A DNA stretch of 7,589 bases, taken from Patescibacteria group bacterium (GTDB lineage Bacteria; Patescibacteriota; Microgenomatia; UBA1400; MFAQ01). The translations under genes were made by a program, and so were the position numbers. Below, one piece after another: positions 1-4,951 of the stretch. Within the stretch, counting starts at the first letter, position 1; the number at the start of each line of letters is the position of its first letter. Below the pieces are notes generated by a model. That model was not told the origin of the DNA and ran no database searches. It saw only the letters and a list, made by a program, of their open reading frames with translations. The DNA is taken from NCBI GenBank assembly GCA_018817845.1, contig JAHITH010000050.1, forward strand, positions 1 to 7,589. Direction: 5' to 3'.

Positions 1-232
1 ATGAAGATGATGATGATGAGCTGGAACTTGATGAACTCTCTTCAATTGTAAAGGCAACATTACATGCTCCGCCACCCACCCATTCTACGGCTGATGGCTT
101 GCTTGCTGGTGCCGTAGGTGCCACTTGCTCTTGTGACTTTAATCGCATGGCAATAAATACGGATGCTCCAGCCAATATTAAAATCAGTATTACCAAAATT
201 ATTGCTAGTATTTTTTTCTTTTTATTTTCCAT
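1..232 (-). CDS. Membrane-anchored poly-Ser surface protein, N-terminal part (cut by left edge)
   Basis: Reading leftward from the ATG at 232-230, 77 codons are open to the window edge with no stop. The protein starts MENKKKKILAI, a Lys-rich cytoplasmic tip, followed by one strongly hydrophobic helix (about residues 8-29). A short Ala/Pro/Ser stretch follows (residues 38-48), then the segment EWVGGGACNVAFTIEE (50-65), then 12 consecutive Ser codons up to the edge. This is the design of a type II or signal-anchored surface protein with a flexible extracellular linker. It begins 4 bases after the stop of the Cys-rich gene and has no clear Shine-Dalgarno site, so it is probably translated by coupling. 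The Ser tract mixes TCN and AGY codons like the linker in its neighbour. The function is unknown, because whatever the linker carries lies outside the window. Confidence 0.8.
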   Translation of the reverse strand, partial: MENKKKKILAIILVILILILAGASVFIAMRLKSQEQVAPTAPASKPSAVEWVGGGACNVAFTIEESSSSSSSSSSSS

Positions 233-236
233 ATTT

Positions 237-1901
237 TTACTGCACCTGCCCTTCTATATTATATGTTCCAGCCTGCGATAAAGTATATTCAATATAAAAC
301 TCACCGGCAGAGTTCTTAGTAGTTGTTGTTGTCCAACTACCAGCATTGACTCTAAATCTACCTTGGCTAAAGCTGGCACCATTCCCCATTACTGCCAACC
401 TAACTTTATCGCCTACGCCTGCATACTGCCCCACTTGACTTAAGGCTGTGATCGTCCAAGTCCCAGCTTGCAATGTGTAAATTCTAGTCTCCACACACAC
501 TCCACTTTCGGCTCCACCAGAACTTGAGGAGCTTGAAGAACTGGAACTGCTTGATCCCCCACCTCCGCCACTTGAACTTGAGCTAGATGAACTTGATGAT
601 GAAGATTCACCTGTCCCAGTACTACAAGTACATTCTACTTGGGTTCCCGAACCAGGAATATACCCAATCGTCTGGCAAGTTCCTTGCACACCACCCCTGT
701 TCACACAACTAGCTCCAATTACTTTGTCATCACAATACTTGCCGTCTGGCCCTGGTCCTACATCAGGTGCAGATCTATCACATGCCAACCCTCCACCAGG
801 AGGTGTTACGGTCGGTCCACCTATTGGAGTGGGTGAAATACCTGTACAGGTTACACACATATCATCAGGAGAGTTACATTGACCTTCCATTACAGTACAC
901 CCGCCCTTAAGCATATAGCTTGCAGCCTGAGATACATCATCTACGCACATACCCTTACAGGTGTTATAACACGTAGGATCTTCTTTACACTTGTAAATAC
1001 CTTTTGTAACAGGTATGGCTATGCCCGGTATTGTTACAAAATATCTGGAAAAAATACATTTCTCACCTATACTACACCCTCCGGCAGGACCACAAGCACC
1101 TAGTTGATTTTCGCTACAATCTCCCCTATCTCCTGGTTGAGTCGGCTCTCCGCAAAAGTAACCATAACTAGTTCCAATACAAACCTGATTACCTGGACAA
1201 GAAGCGTTATCACTTGGACCAGTGCATCTTTGGGCCTGTCCTGAAGTTGGTGTGGGGACAAATGTAGGCGTTGGTGTTGGTATATCAATTACACATGTAC
1301 CACCGTTAAGATCTGGTTGACAATAGAAGTTGCCTGTACAAGTTCTAGAACAATAAGGCGTTGGCGTTGGCGTATTGTTTCCAGGGGTACAAGCCGGCCC
1401 GTCGCAACGATTTTGAGTTGTACAGTTTGTATAACGATATATTCTCTCCATCTTGCTGTTCGTACAACATTTTCCAGTTGTTCCAGTATATCCTTCTGTG
1501 CAAACCTTGGCACTCGACCTGGTATCGCCTCTGAATTTGTCAAGATTTAAGGCTACCAATGGCACAGCCACCAACAAAACCAAGGCAATAATTCCGCCGA
1601 TGATGGTTTTTTTGCTGAGTTTTTTCTTCGTCATTCTGCCAGAGTCCCGCTCAGCGGGGGCTTGTCCAGAATCTGTCTGTTGCGATTCTGGAGTCCTCGC
1701 AGACTCGTCCCCAGAATGACTAATGGGGGTGGGCTCCGGGGAGACCTTCACTGGTGGCAATGGTTGTGGCGGAGCTGGTGGTGGTGAAAAAGTATCGTCT
1801 TCTGCTGTATCTAAGGCGGGTAAGGGTGGCAAACCACTTAATCCACTACTGGCAGGGTCTGGTAAAGCGGTAGTATTTTTATTTAAATCGTCTTGATCCA
1901 T
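237..1901 (-). CDS. Cys-rich membrane-anchored surface protein with S12-G5-S12 linker
   Basis: This 554-residue protein matches no named family I recognise. In order it has: an acidic, Pro-rich cytoplasmic region (1-60); a segment encoded by a palindromic repeat (61-91); a Lys-rich stretch (92-98); a membrane helix (about 99-120); a Cys-rich ectodomain (about 131-430) with 32 Cys and Thr/Pro linkers near 177-182, 208-219 and 357-368; a linker of 12 Ser, 5 Gly and 12 Ser (433-461); and a C-terminal beta-rich domain (about 467-554) containing GDKVRLAVMGNG and GRFRVNAGSW. The layout of Pro-rich tail, helix, Cys modules and C-terminal sandwich is, from memory, common in Microgenomates surface proteins. 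The ectodomain is probably disulfide-bonded and extracellular. The gene overlaps the upstream FN3 gene by 19 bases, which supports the start at 1901. An alternative start at Met90 (1634) would remove the Pro-rich region and lies inside the repeat arm; it is less likely because the upstream frame has clear protein-like composition. The role may be adhesion or envelope structure, by inference only. Confidence 0.85.
   Translation of the reverse strand: MDQDDLNKNTTALPDPASSGLSGLPPLPALDTAEDDTFSPPPAPPQPLPPVKVSPEPTPISHSGDESARTPESQQTDSGQAPAERDSGRMTKKKLSKKTIIGGIIALVLLVAVPLVALNLDKFRGDTRSSAKVCTEGYTGTTGKCCTNSKMERIYRYTNCTTQNRCDGPACTPGNNTPTPTPYCSRTCTGNFYCQPDLNGGTCVIDIPTPTPTFVPTPTSGQAQRCTGPSDNASCPGNQVCIGTSYGYFCGEPTQPGDRGDCSENQLGACGPAGGCSIGEKCIFSRYFVTIPGIAIPVTKGIYKCKEDPTCYNTCKGMCVDDVSQAASYMLKGGCTVMEGQCNSPDDMCVTCTGISPTPIGGPTVTPPGGGLACDRSAPDVGPGPDGKYCDDKVIGASCVNRGGVQGTCQTIGYIPGSGTQVECTCSTGTGESSSSSSSSSSSSGGGGGSSSSSSSSSSSSGGAESGVCVETRIYTLQAGTWTITALSQVGQYAGVGDKVRLAVMGNGASFSQGRFRVNAGSWTTTTTKNSAGEFYIEYTLSQAGTYNIEGQVQ
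519..605 (-). repeat. Low-complexity S12-G5-S12 coding tract
   Basis: Twelve Ser codons (605-570), five Gly codons (569-555) and twelve Ser codons (554-519) form a symmetric flexible linker before the C-terminal domain of the Cys-rich protein. The Ser codons mix TCA, TCT, TCC, AGT and AGC with no regular nucleotide period, so this is a peptide-level repeat, not a microsatellite. Confidence 0.85.
1630..1720. repeat. Nested palindromic repeat inserted in-frame in the Cys-rich protein gene (long copy)
   Basis: This 91-base element is bounded by perfect 9-base inverted ends: gtcattctg at 1630-1638 and cagaatgac at 1712-1720. Three hairpins lie inside: cccgc/gcggg (1646-1650 with 1654-1658), ccagaatc/gattctgg (1666-1673 with 1684-1691) and gagtc/gactc (1691-1695 with 1702-1706). 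On the minus strand it encodes residues 61-91 of the Cys-rich protein, between the Pro-rich tail and the Lys-rich pre-membrane stretch. Its core, ggcttgtccagaatct (1659-1674), recurs exactly in the upstream gene. This is a REP/MITE-like dispersed element that has become coding sequence. Confidence 0.85.
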
Positions 1902-3211
1902 CTTCTAGATATTTGGCCTGTTAAAAACAGTCCTAACCCCACTATAAGTAACCAGTAGGTGGTTGTCAATACCCCAGCATCTGGCACCCCCGACTCTGTT
2001 GAGGGCATACTGCTTCCGCTAGCCTCGACCACAGTTGGTATGGCGCTAGGCGATGCGGTTGGTGCGGGATCCGCGCTCCCCGTCGCTGTAAACGCAGGTA
2101 AACCATCTACTTCTTCTGCAGCCAAAACCGTAAAAGATCTAACGATTTTTTGCAATATTCCTTGCTCATCTTCATATTCTATGGAAACAGTATGTTCACC
2201 CGGCTCCAAGCCCACTGGCGGCGTCCAGACCCACACACCCTCATCGCCAACATCAAAGGTGGCAGTTTGAATTTCAGACTCTACCGTAATGGTTAATTTA
2301 GTACCTGTTGGCAACTTTCCCCTGAACTCTGGACTAGAAGTAGCAATTTTTTCTCCATCGGTTAGAGGGTTTAACAGTTCTTCATCGGCTAGACTTCCAA
2401 AGCCCGCACCTTCTGCCAACCCGCTCCCCTGCGTCATTCCGGCTTGTCCAGAATCTATGCCCTCAACCAAATTTACATTAGTCCCCATGGCGATATCTCC
2501 CACGGGGTTATCGTTGGCAGTGTTAGTTAAAGCCGTTGCTGTTCCTAAAGCTCCACCCTGAACAAACAAAGATACTTGTTGGCCTTGTCTATCGTATGTA
2601 ATCACCTGACCCTTATCATTTCTTACTTGTCCTAAGTCTAATTGCCAAACACCCCCACTTTTTGTTAAAGCAGACAAGGCCTCGCCCCCGTCAATTTCTA
2701 TGTAAACCATTGCCCCCTCTACTCCTTGACTTGCAGTAGAAACTATCTTGCCGTTGATTATATCCTCTGTCCCCAAATTAGTTTCTAGCCCAGTTCTTAC
2801 CTGATATGGTCTATCGCTATCATTATAACTAGCCGATCCAGAGACGATTTCAAAGTAATAGGTTTTGCCCGCCTCTAGGTTTGTTAGTACCACATAGTGC
2901 GTGGTAAAAACTCCGGCTTCACCAGACACTTGATCTCTAACATCTGCCCCTGGCATGCTTAAATTACCTGGATTATCAGAGTACTTAATAAGCCCTGTTA
3001 CTGGCACATCAGTTGTCCAACCGATCGTTATACTTTCTGCCCTCTGGTTGCTAATCCTTACGTTTTTAGGTACAGAGGTAGGCCCAGCCTTTGTTAGTAA
3101 GCTCTGCGGTTTGCCCACCAACAAAATTCCAGCTATCAGTCCACCAATTAAAATAATCACCCCTAATATAGTAGGAATCCGCTTGGTAAAAATATTTCCT
3201 TTGATTTTCAT
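1883..3211 (-). CDS. Envelope protein with FN3-like, CarboxypepD-reg-like and Ig-like modules and C-terminal anchor
   Basis: This 442-residue protein has membrane helices at both ends. An N-terminal helix (about 12-33) follows a Lys/Arg-rich start. A fibronectin-III-like module spans about 44-140, with signatures PKNVRISNQRAESITIGWTT and NLEAGKTYYFEI. A carboxypeptidase-regulatory-like beta module follows (about 150-220: INGKIVSTASQGVEGAMVYI), then a Gly-rich spacer (250-275) that contains a short copy of the window's palindromic repeat (252-260). A bacterial Ig-like module (about 288-364) contains EFRGKLPTGTKLTITV and EPGEHTVSIEY. After a Pro/Ser/Thr stalk, the C-terminus reads VPDAG (409-413), a hydrophobic helix (about 415-433) and an RRWIK tail, resembling a sortase-type or similar sorting signal. 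The start overlaps the previous stop as ATGA and the end overlaps the next gene by 19 bases. The protein probably sits on the cell surface as a structural or adhesive component. Its link to pili is inferred only from gene order. Confidence 0.85.
   Translation of the reverse strand: MKIKGNIFTKRIPTILGVIILIGGLIAGILLVGKPQSLLTKAGPTSVPKNVRISNQRAESITIGWTTDVPVTGLIKYSDNPGNLSMPGADVRDQVSGEAGVFTTHYVVLTNLEAGKTYYFEIVSGSASYNDSDRPYQVRTGLETNLGTEDIINGKIVSTASQGVEGAMVYIEIDGGEALSALTKSGGVWQLDLGQVRNDKGQVITYDRQGQQVSLFVQGGALGTATALTNTANDNPVGDIAMGTNVNLVEGIDSGQAGMTQGSGLAEGAGFGSLADEELLNPLTDGEKIATSSPEFRGKLPTGTKLTITVESEIQTATFDVGDEGVWVWTPPVGLEPGEHTVSIEYEDEQGILQKIVRSFTVLAAEEVDGLPAFTATGSADPAPTASPSAIPTVVEASGSSMPSTESGVPDAGVLTTTYWLLIVGLGLFLTGQISRRWIKTI
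2432..2456. repeat. Short copy of the same palindromic repeat in the FN3 protein gene
   Basis: The left part cgtcattc (2432-2439) matches 1629-1636 and the right part ggcttgtccagaatct (2441-2456) matches 1659-1674. One base separates them here, against 22 in the long copy, a difference of 21 bases or seven codons. In the mRNA it can form a 7-pair hairpin with a 5-base loop (2436-2442 with 2448-2454, one G-U pair). On the minus strand it is read in the same frame as the long copy and encodes IDSGQAGMT (residues 252-260), in the Gly-rich spacer between two beta modules. Confidence 0.8.
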
Positions 3212-3495
3212 TCTTCTTCAACTTTACCAGTTTCGGTAGCTACTGGGGGATTTATGACGATCGGGTTATCAAGCTCAAGACGATTAAACCATCTTCTCCC
3301 CACTAAGTTTGTGACGACCTCGTTCTTAATGTTTCCATCTAAGGGTTTAATTGCTTTTTGTTGAACTGCAGTAATCTGAGATTTGGTTAAAGCAGAATAG
3401 ATCTGAAACATAACCAAAGACCCCACTACTAAAAGCGTCATTACTCCAACCATTAAAACATACATACTAATAGTTTTACTAGGTTTAGATTTCAT
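3208..3495 (-). CDS. Small single-helix membrane protein, function unknown
   Basis: This 95-residue protein lies between the PilO-like gene and the FN3 gene, overlapping each by 4 bases, which strongly supports it as a real gene. It has a short basic N-terminus (MKSKPSKTIS), one membrane helix (about 11-32), a polar helical stretch (35-50), a conserved-looking core (PLDGNIKNEVVTNLVGRRWFN, 51-71) and an acidic C-terminus. There is no lipobox Cys, so it is not a standard PilP lipoprotein, although it occupies the place where pilP follows pilO in pilMNOPQ operons. It could be a lineage-specific part of the pilus platform; this is inference from position. No Shine-Dalgarno site is visible, so translation is probably coupled to pilO. 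Confidence 0.75.
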   Translation of the reverse strand: MKSKPSKTISMYVLMVGVMTLLVVGSLVMFQIYSALTKSQITAVQQKAIKPLDGNIKNEVVTNLVGRRWFNRLELDNPIVINPPVATETGKVEEE

Positions 3496-4109
3496 TGCTG
3501 ATCTTGTGTATTTATTAAATAATATCCACTTATTTTTCCACTTGCTCTAAGTTTGTTCTGCAAAACTTCTCTTTCTTTTACCTTGGTGATTTCAACTGCG
3601 GAAATAGTTAGAGCTCTGTCTAAATTTTCTATTTTTGTTAAAAAACTTACTACAGTTGGTTCGTTAGCGACCACGGCAAAACTAATAGTAAACTCTTTTA
3701 CTACACCAGGATTTTTCTCCCCTTCGTCGGCAGAAACAAATACTGACGAAAAAACAAGTGACTCTATGTCTATCATCTCTTCTGCCGCTATTATTTCAAT
3801 TTTTTTGGCCAAATTTGCATATGTGTAGTTTTCTGGTACCGCTCTTTCAAAAAGGGGCAGGTTGCTTTCGTTCTCGTCTAGTTGTTTTCTGGCTTGAATC
3901 AATTTTTTTATTTTTGTATCGAGCTTGGTTTCTACTATAACCTGGTCTTCTATCTTCTTTTTTAGTTCAGTCACCGTAACTAAAGTTGGTCTGATGGCCA
4001 CCATAATAAGAAACAGAGAGGCAAAGACAGACAAAAGCACCTCGGCAGGCACTCTAATCTGTGGTTTTTGGTACACCAATCTTAAGTTTCTGTAAACGCC
4101 GTTATTCAT
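3492..4109 (-). CDS. pilO: PilO-like type IV pilus inner-membrane platform protein
   Basis: This 205-residue protein has the PilO layout. A short cytoplasmic N-terminus is followed by one membrane helix (about 22-42), a charged coiled-coil region (about 47-82: ELKKKIEDQ through KLIQARKQLDENE), and a C-terminal alpha/beta domain (about 93-200). That domain includes the typical start, YANLAKKIEIIAAEEMIDIESL, and beta strands such as FTISFAVVA. PilO pairs with PilN through these regions to link the motor platform to the rest of the pilus machine. It directly follows the PilN-like gene with a 4-base ATGA overlap and has its own good Shine-Dalgarno site. The assignment rests on architecture, length and the pilN neighbour rather than on a diagnostic motif. 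A GspM-like secretion protein is the main alternative. Confidence 0.72.
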   Translation of the reverse strand: MNNGVYRNLRLVYQKPQIRVPAEVLLSVFASLFLIMVAIRPTLVTVTELKKKIEDQVIVETKLDTKIKKLIQARKQLDENESNLPLFERAVPENYTYANLAKKIEIIAAEEMIDIESLVFSSVFVSADEGEKNPGVVKEFTISFAVVANEPTVVSFLTKIENLDRALTISAVEITKVKEREVLQNKLRASGKISGYYLINTQDQQ

Positions 4110-4660
4110 TTTTTATCCTCTCCCAGATGACTAATAATTTCAAACACCACACCACCTTTTTTTTGGTTAAACTCGATTCTTTTTATGTCCACTTTTTTTA
4201 CATTTGGATAGAACTTCATAGCATTAATTGTCTGGATTAAGGCTTGCTCGGATCCAGCTATGCCTGCGATACTGACTCTGCCTGGTACGAAGTTGACCTG
4301 ATCTAGCACTGCTCCACTGGGCAACGATAGCTTTAACTTATCTAATCCATTGCTAATTTGCAATCTATTATCTAAAAAACTCTCTACGACTTTTTGCCTT
4401 GCCAAAACTAGTCTCATTTCTTCTTCGGTTGCCACGTAACTTTGAATAGTTGTTTGTTTATAGCCATTAGTTTCTCTAAGATCATTTAACTTTTTGTCAA
4501 ACCAAAATCTAGAGGAAAATGCCAAAATTACCACAAACTCTGTTAAGACTACCATTACCCTCCCTGCGGTCAACGACCATTTTAGAAACTGCCCCAAGAA
4601 ACTTATTTCAAAAGCATCTTTAGGCAACAAATTTACCTTTATAAACTTCCTGGCAGACAT
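4106..4660 (-). CDS. pilN: PilN-like type IV pilus assembly protein
   Basis: This 184-residue protein has the standard PilN form. A short cytoplasmic N-terminus carries the VNLLP motif (9-13), which in characterised systems docks on PilM. It is followed by a membrane helix (about 31-50), a coiled-coil stretch (about 53-98), and a ferredoxin-like periplasmic domain (about 100-180) with LSLPSGAVLDQV, VSIAGIAGSEQALIQTINAM and VEFI-like strands. It lies directly upstream of the PilO-like gene with a 4-base overlap, as in pilMNOP operons. No pilM is present in this window and the gene upstream is rpsT, so the platform genes are separated from their usual partner. It begins 15 bases after rpsT. A -10-like box 7 bases before its ATG may give it a leaderless internal promoter. 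Confidence 0.8.
   Translation of the reverse strand: MSARKFIKVNLLPKDAFEISFLGQFLKWSLTAGRVMVVLTEFVVILAFSSRFWFDKKLNDLRETNGYKQTTIQSYVATEEEMRLVLARQKVVESFLDNRLQISNGLDKLKLSLPSGAVLDQVNFVPGRVSIAGIAGSEQALIQTINAMKFYPNVKKVDIKRIEFNQKKGGVVFEIISHLGEDKK
4110..4124 (-). promoter_or_regulatory. Ribosome binding site of the PilO-like gene
   Basis: On the minus strand gggagagg (4124-4117) is followed by 7 bases and the ATG at 4109. It is the only clear Shine-Dalgarno site I find before a gene in this window and supports the chosen start. Confidence 0.6.
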
Positions 4661-4673
4661 GAATTTAAGTATA
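4661..4673 (-). promoter_or_regulatory. Possible internal -10 box before the PilN-like gene
   Basis: The gap between rpsT and the PilN-like gene contains tatact on the minus strand (4673-4668), 7 bases before the ATG. This is the same leaderless spacing as at rpsT and murJ. No Shine-Dalgarno site is present in the gap. No good -35 is found at 16-18 bases upstream, so this could be a weak internal promoter or chance in AT-rich sequence. Confidence 0.35.
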
Positions 4674-4675
4674 GC

Positions 4676-4915
4676 TTATTTCTTCTGGACCAGTTTAGCA
4701 AGACGCGACTTTAACCTATCTGCTTTCTTTTTGTGAAAGATTTTTTTCTTGGCGGCCCTATCGATGGCAGAAAACAAAGCAGGCAAACTTTTCTTTTCAG
4801 GAGAAACCCTAAAAGATTTAATGGCACTTAATGCTTTAGTTCTAACGATTTTATTGAATTTTTGCTTTCGCTCATCAACCCTAACTTTTTTGATTGCTGA
4901 TTTTGTTATTGGCAT
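4676..4915 (-). CDS. rpsT: 30S ribosomal protein bS20
   Basis: This 79-residue, very basic protein is slightly shorter than the usual 85-90. It is recognised by the N-terminal ITKSAIKKVRVDERK, corresponding to the family's IKSAIKR...N/DE, and by the C-terminal AIDRAAKKKIFHKKKADRLKSRLAKLV, which is nearly the family consensus. bS20 is a helical protein that binds 16S rRNA early in assembly of the small subunit. The start at 4915 is fixed by homology at MPITKSA and lies inside the palindrome shared with murJ. There is no leader for a Shine-Dalgarno site: the predicted transcription start falls on the A of the ATG. The gene heads the leftward unit, and no terminator is visible before the PilN-like gene 15 bases on. 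Confidence 0.95.
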   Translation of the reverse strand: MPITKSAIKKVRVDERKQKFNKIVRTKALSAIKSFRVSPEKKSLPALFSAIDRAAKKKIFHKKKADRLKSRLAKLVQKK

Positions 4916-4944
4916 GTGGTGATTTTAACATATAAAATCAGCAC
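4909..4944 (+). promoter_or_regulatory. Predicted murJ-lepA promoter (leaderless)
   Basis: A -35 match, ttggca (4909-4914, 5 of 6 to ttgaca), is followed after 18 bases by -10 taaaat (4933-4938); an overlapping alternative is tataaa (4931-4936, spacer 16). Six bases separate the -10 from the murJ ATG, which puts the expected start of transcription on the A of the ATG. The -35 lies in the first codons of rpsT. Confidence 0.65.
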
Positions 4945-4947
4945 ATG
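4913..4947. promoter_or_regulatory. 35-base palindrome spanning both divergent start codons (rpsT/murJ)
   Basis: The arms 4913-4927 and 4933-4947 are inverted repeats matching at 14 of 15 positions (the mismatch is the pair 4919/4941), around a 5-base centre (4928-4932). The rpsT and murJ start codons are the outer ends of the arms. Each arm carries taaaat, then 6 bases, then ATG. The symmetry could simply reflect two similar promoters placed face to face, or could also serve as an operator for a dimeric regulator. Confidence 0.85.
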
Positions 4948-4951
4948 GTAA
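4916..4951 (-). promoter_or_regulatory. Predicted rpsT-pil unit promoter (leaderless)
   Basis: Read on the minus strand, -35 ttacca (4951-4946, 4 of 6) is followed after 18 bases by -10 taaaat (4927-4922, 5 of 6), then 6 bases to the rpsT ATG. It is the exact mirror of the murJ promoter around position 4930. The two -10 boxes are only 5 bases apart, so polymerase probably cannot occupy both at once. Confidence 0.62.

Noticed and set aside
99..281. Plus-strand 60-codon frame at the left end with a hydrophobic stretch
   Set aside because: It is antisense to the helix of the left-edge gene and crosses the stop of the Cys-rich gene; it has no independent support.
519..605. The Ser/Gly tract as a DNA tandem repeat or CRISPR-like array
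   Set aside because: There is no regular nucleotide unit, no spacers, and mixed TCN/AGY codons show a peptide-level repeat only.
1632..1634. Met90 as the true start of the Cys-rich protein, leaving the palindrome intergenic
   Set aside because: The upstream frame from 1901 is open, acidic and Pro-rich like other Microgenomates surface proteins as I recall them, and overlaps the FN3 stop. Kept only as a lesser alternative.
1100..1719. Open frames in other phases on both strands across the Cys-rich gene (for example 1289-1543 minus, 1317-1550 plus)
   Set aside because: They lie inside a long gene with clear domains, have no family resemblance and no initiation signals; they are shadow frames.
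1630..1720. The palindrome as an intrinsic transcription terminator
   Set aside because: On the coding (minus) strand it is followed by A-rich sequence, not a T tract, and the reading frame continues through it.
1959..3239. Plus-strand open frames opposite the FN3 gene (1959-2270, 2289-2561, 2955-3239)
   Set aside because: They are antisense to a well-supported modular gene with no recognisable motifs, and the operon layout explains the strand.
3553..3940. Plus-strand open frames opposite the PilO-like gene
   Set aside because: Hydrophobic composition arises from the complement of charged coiled-coil codons; there is no promoter or start signal.
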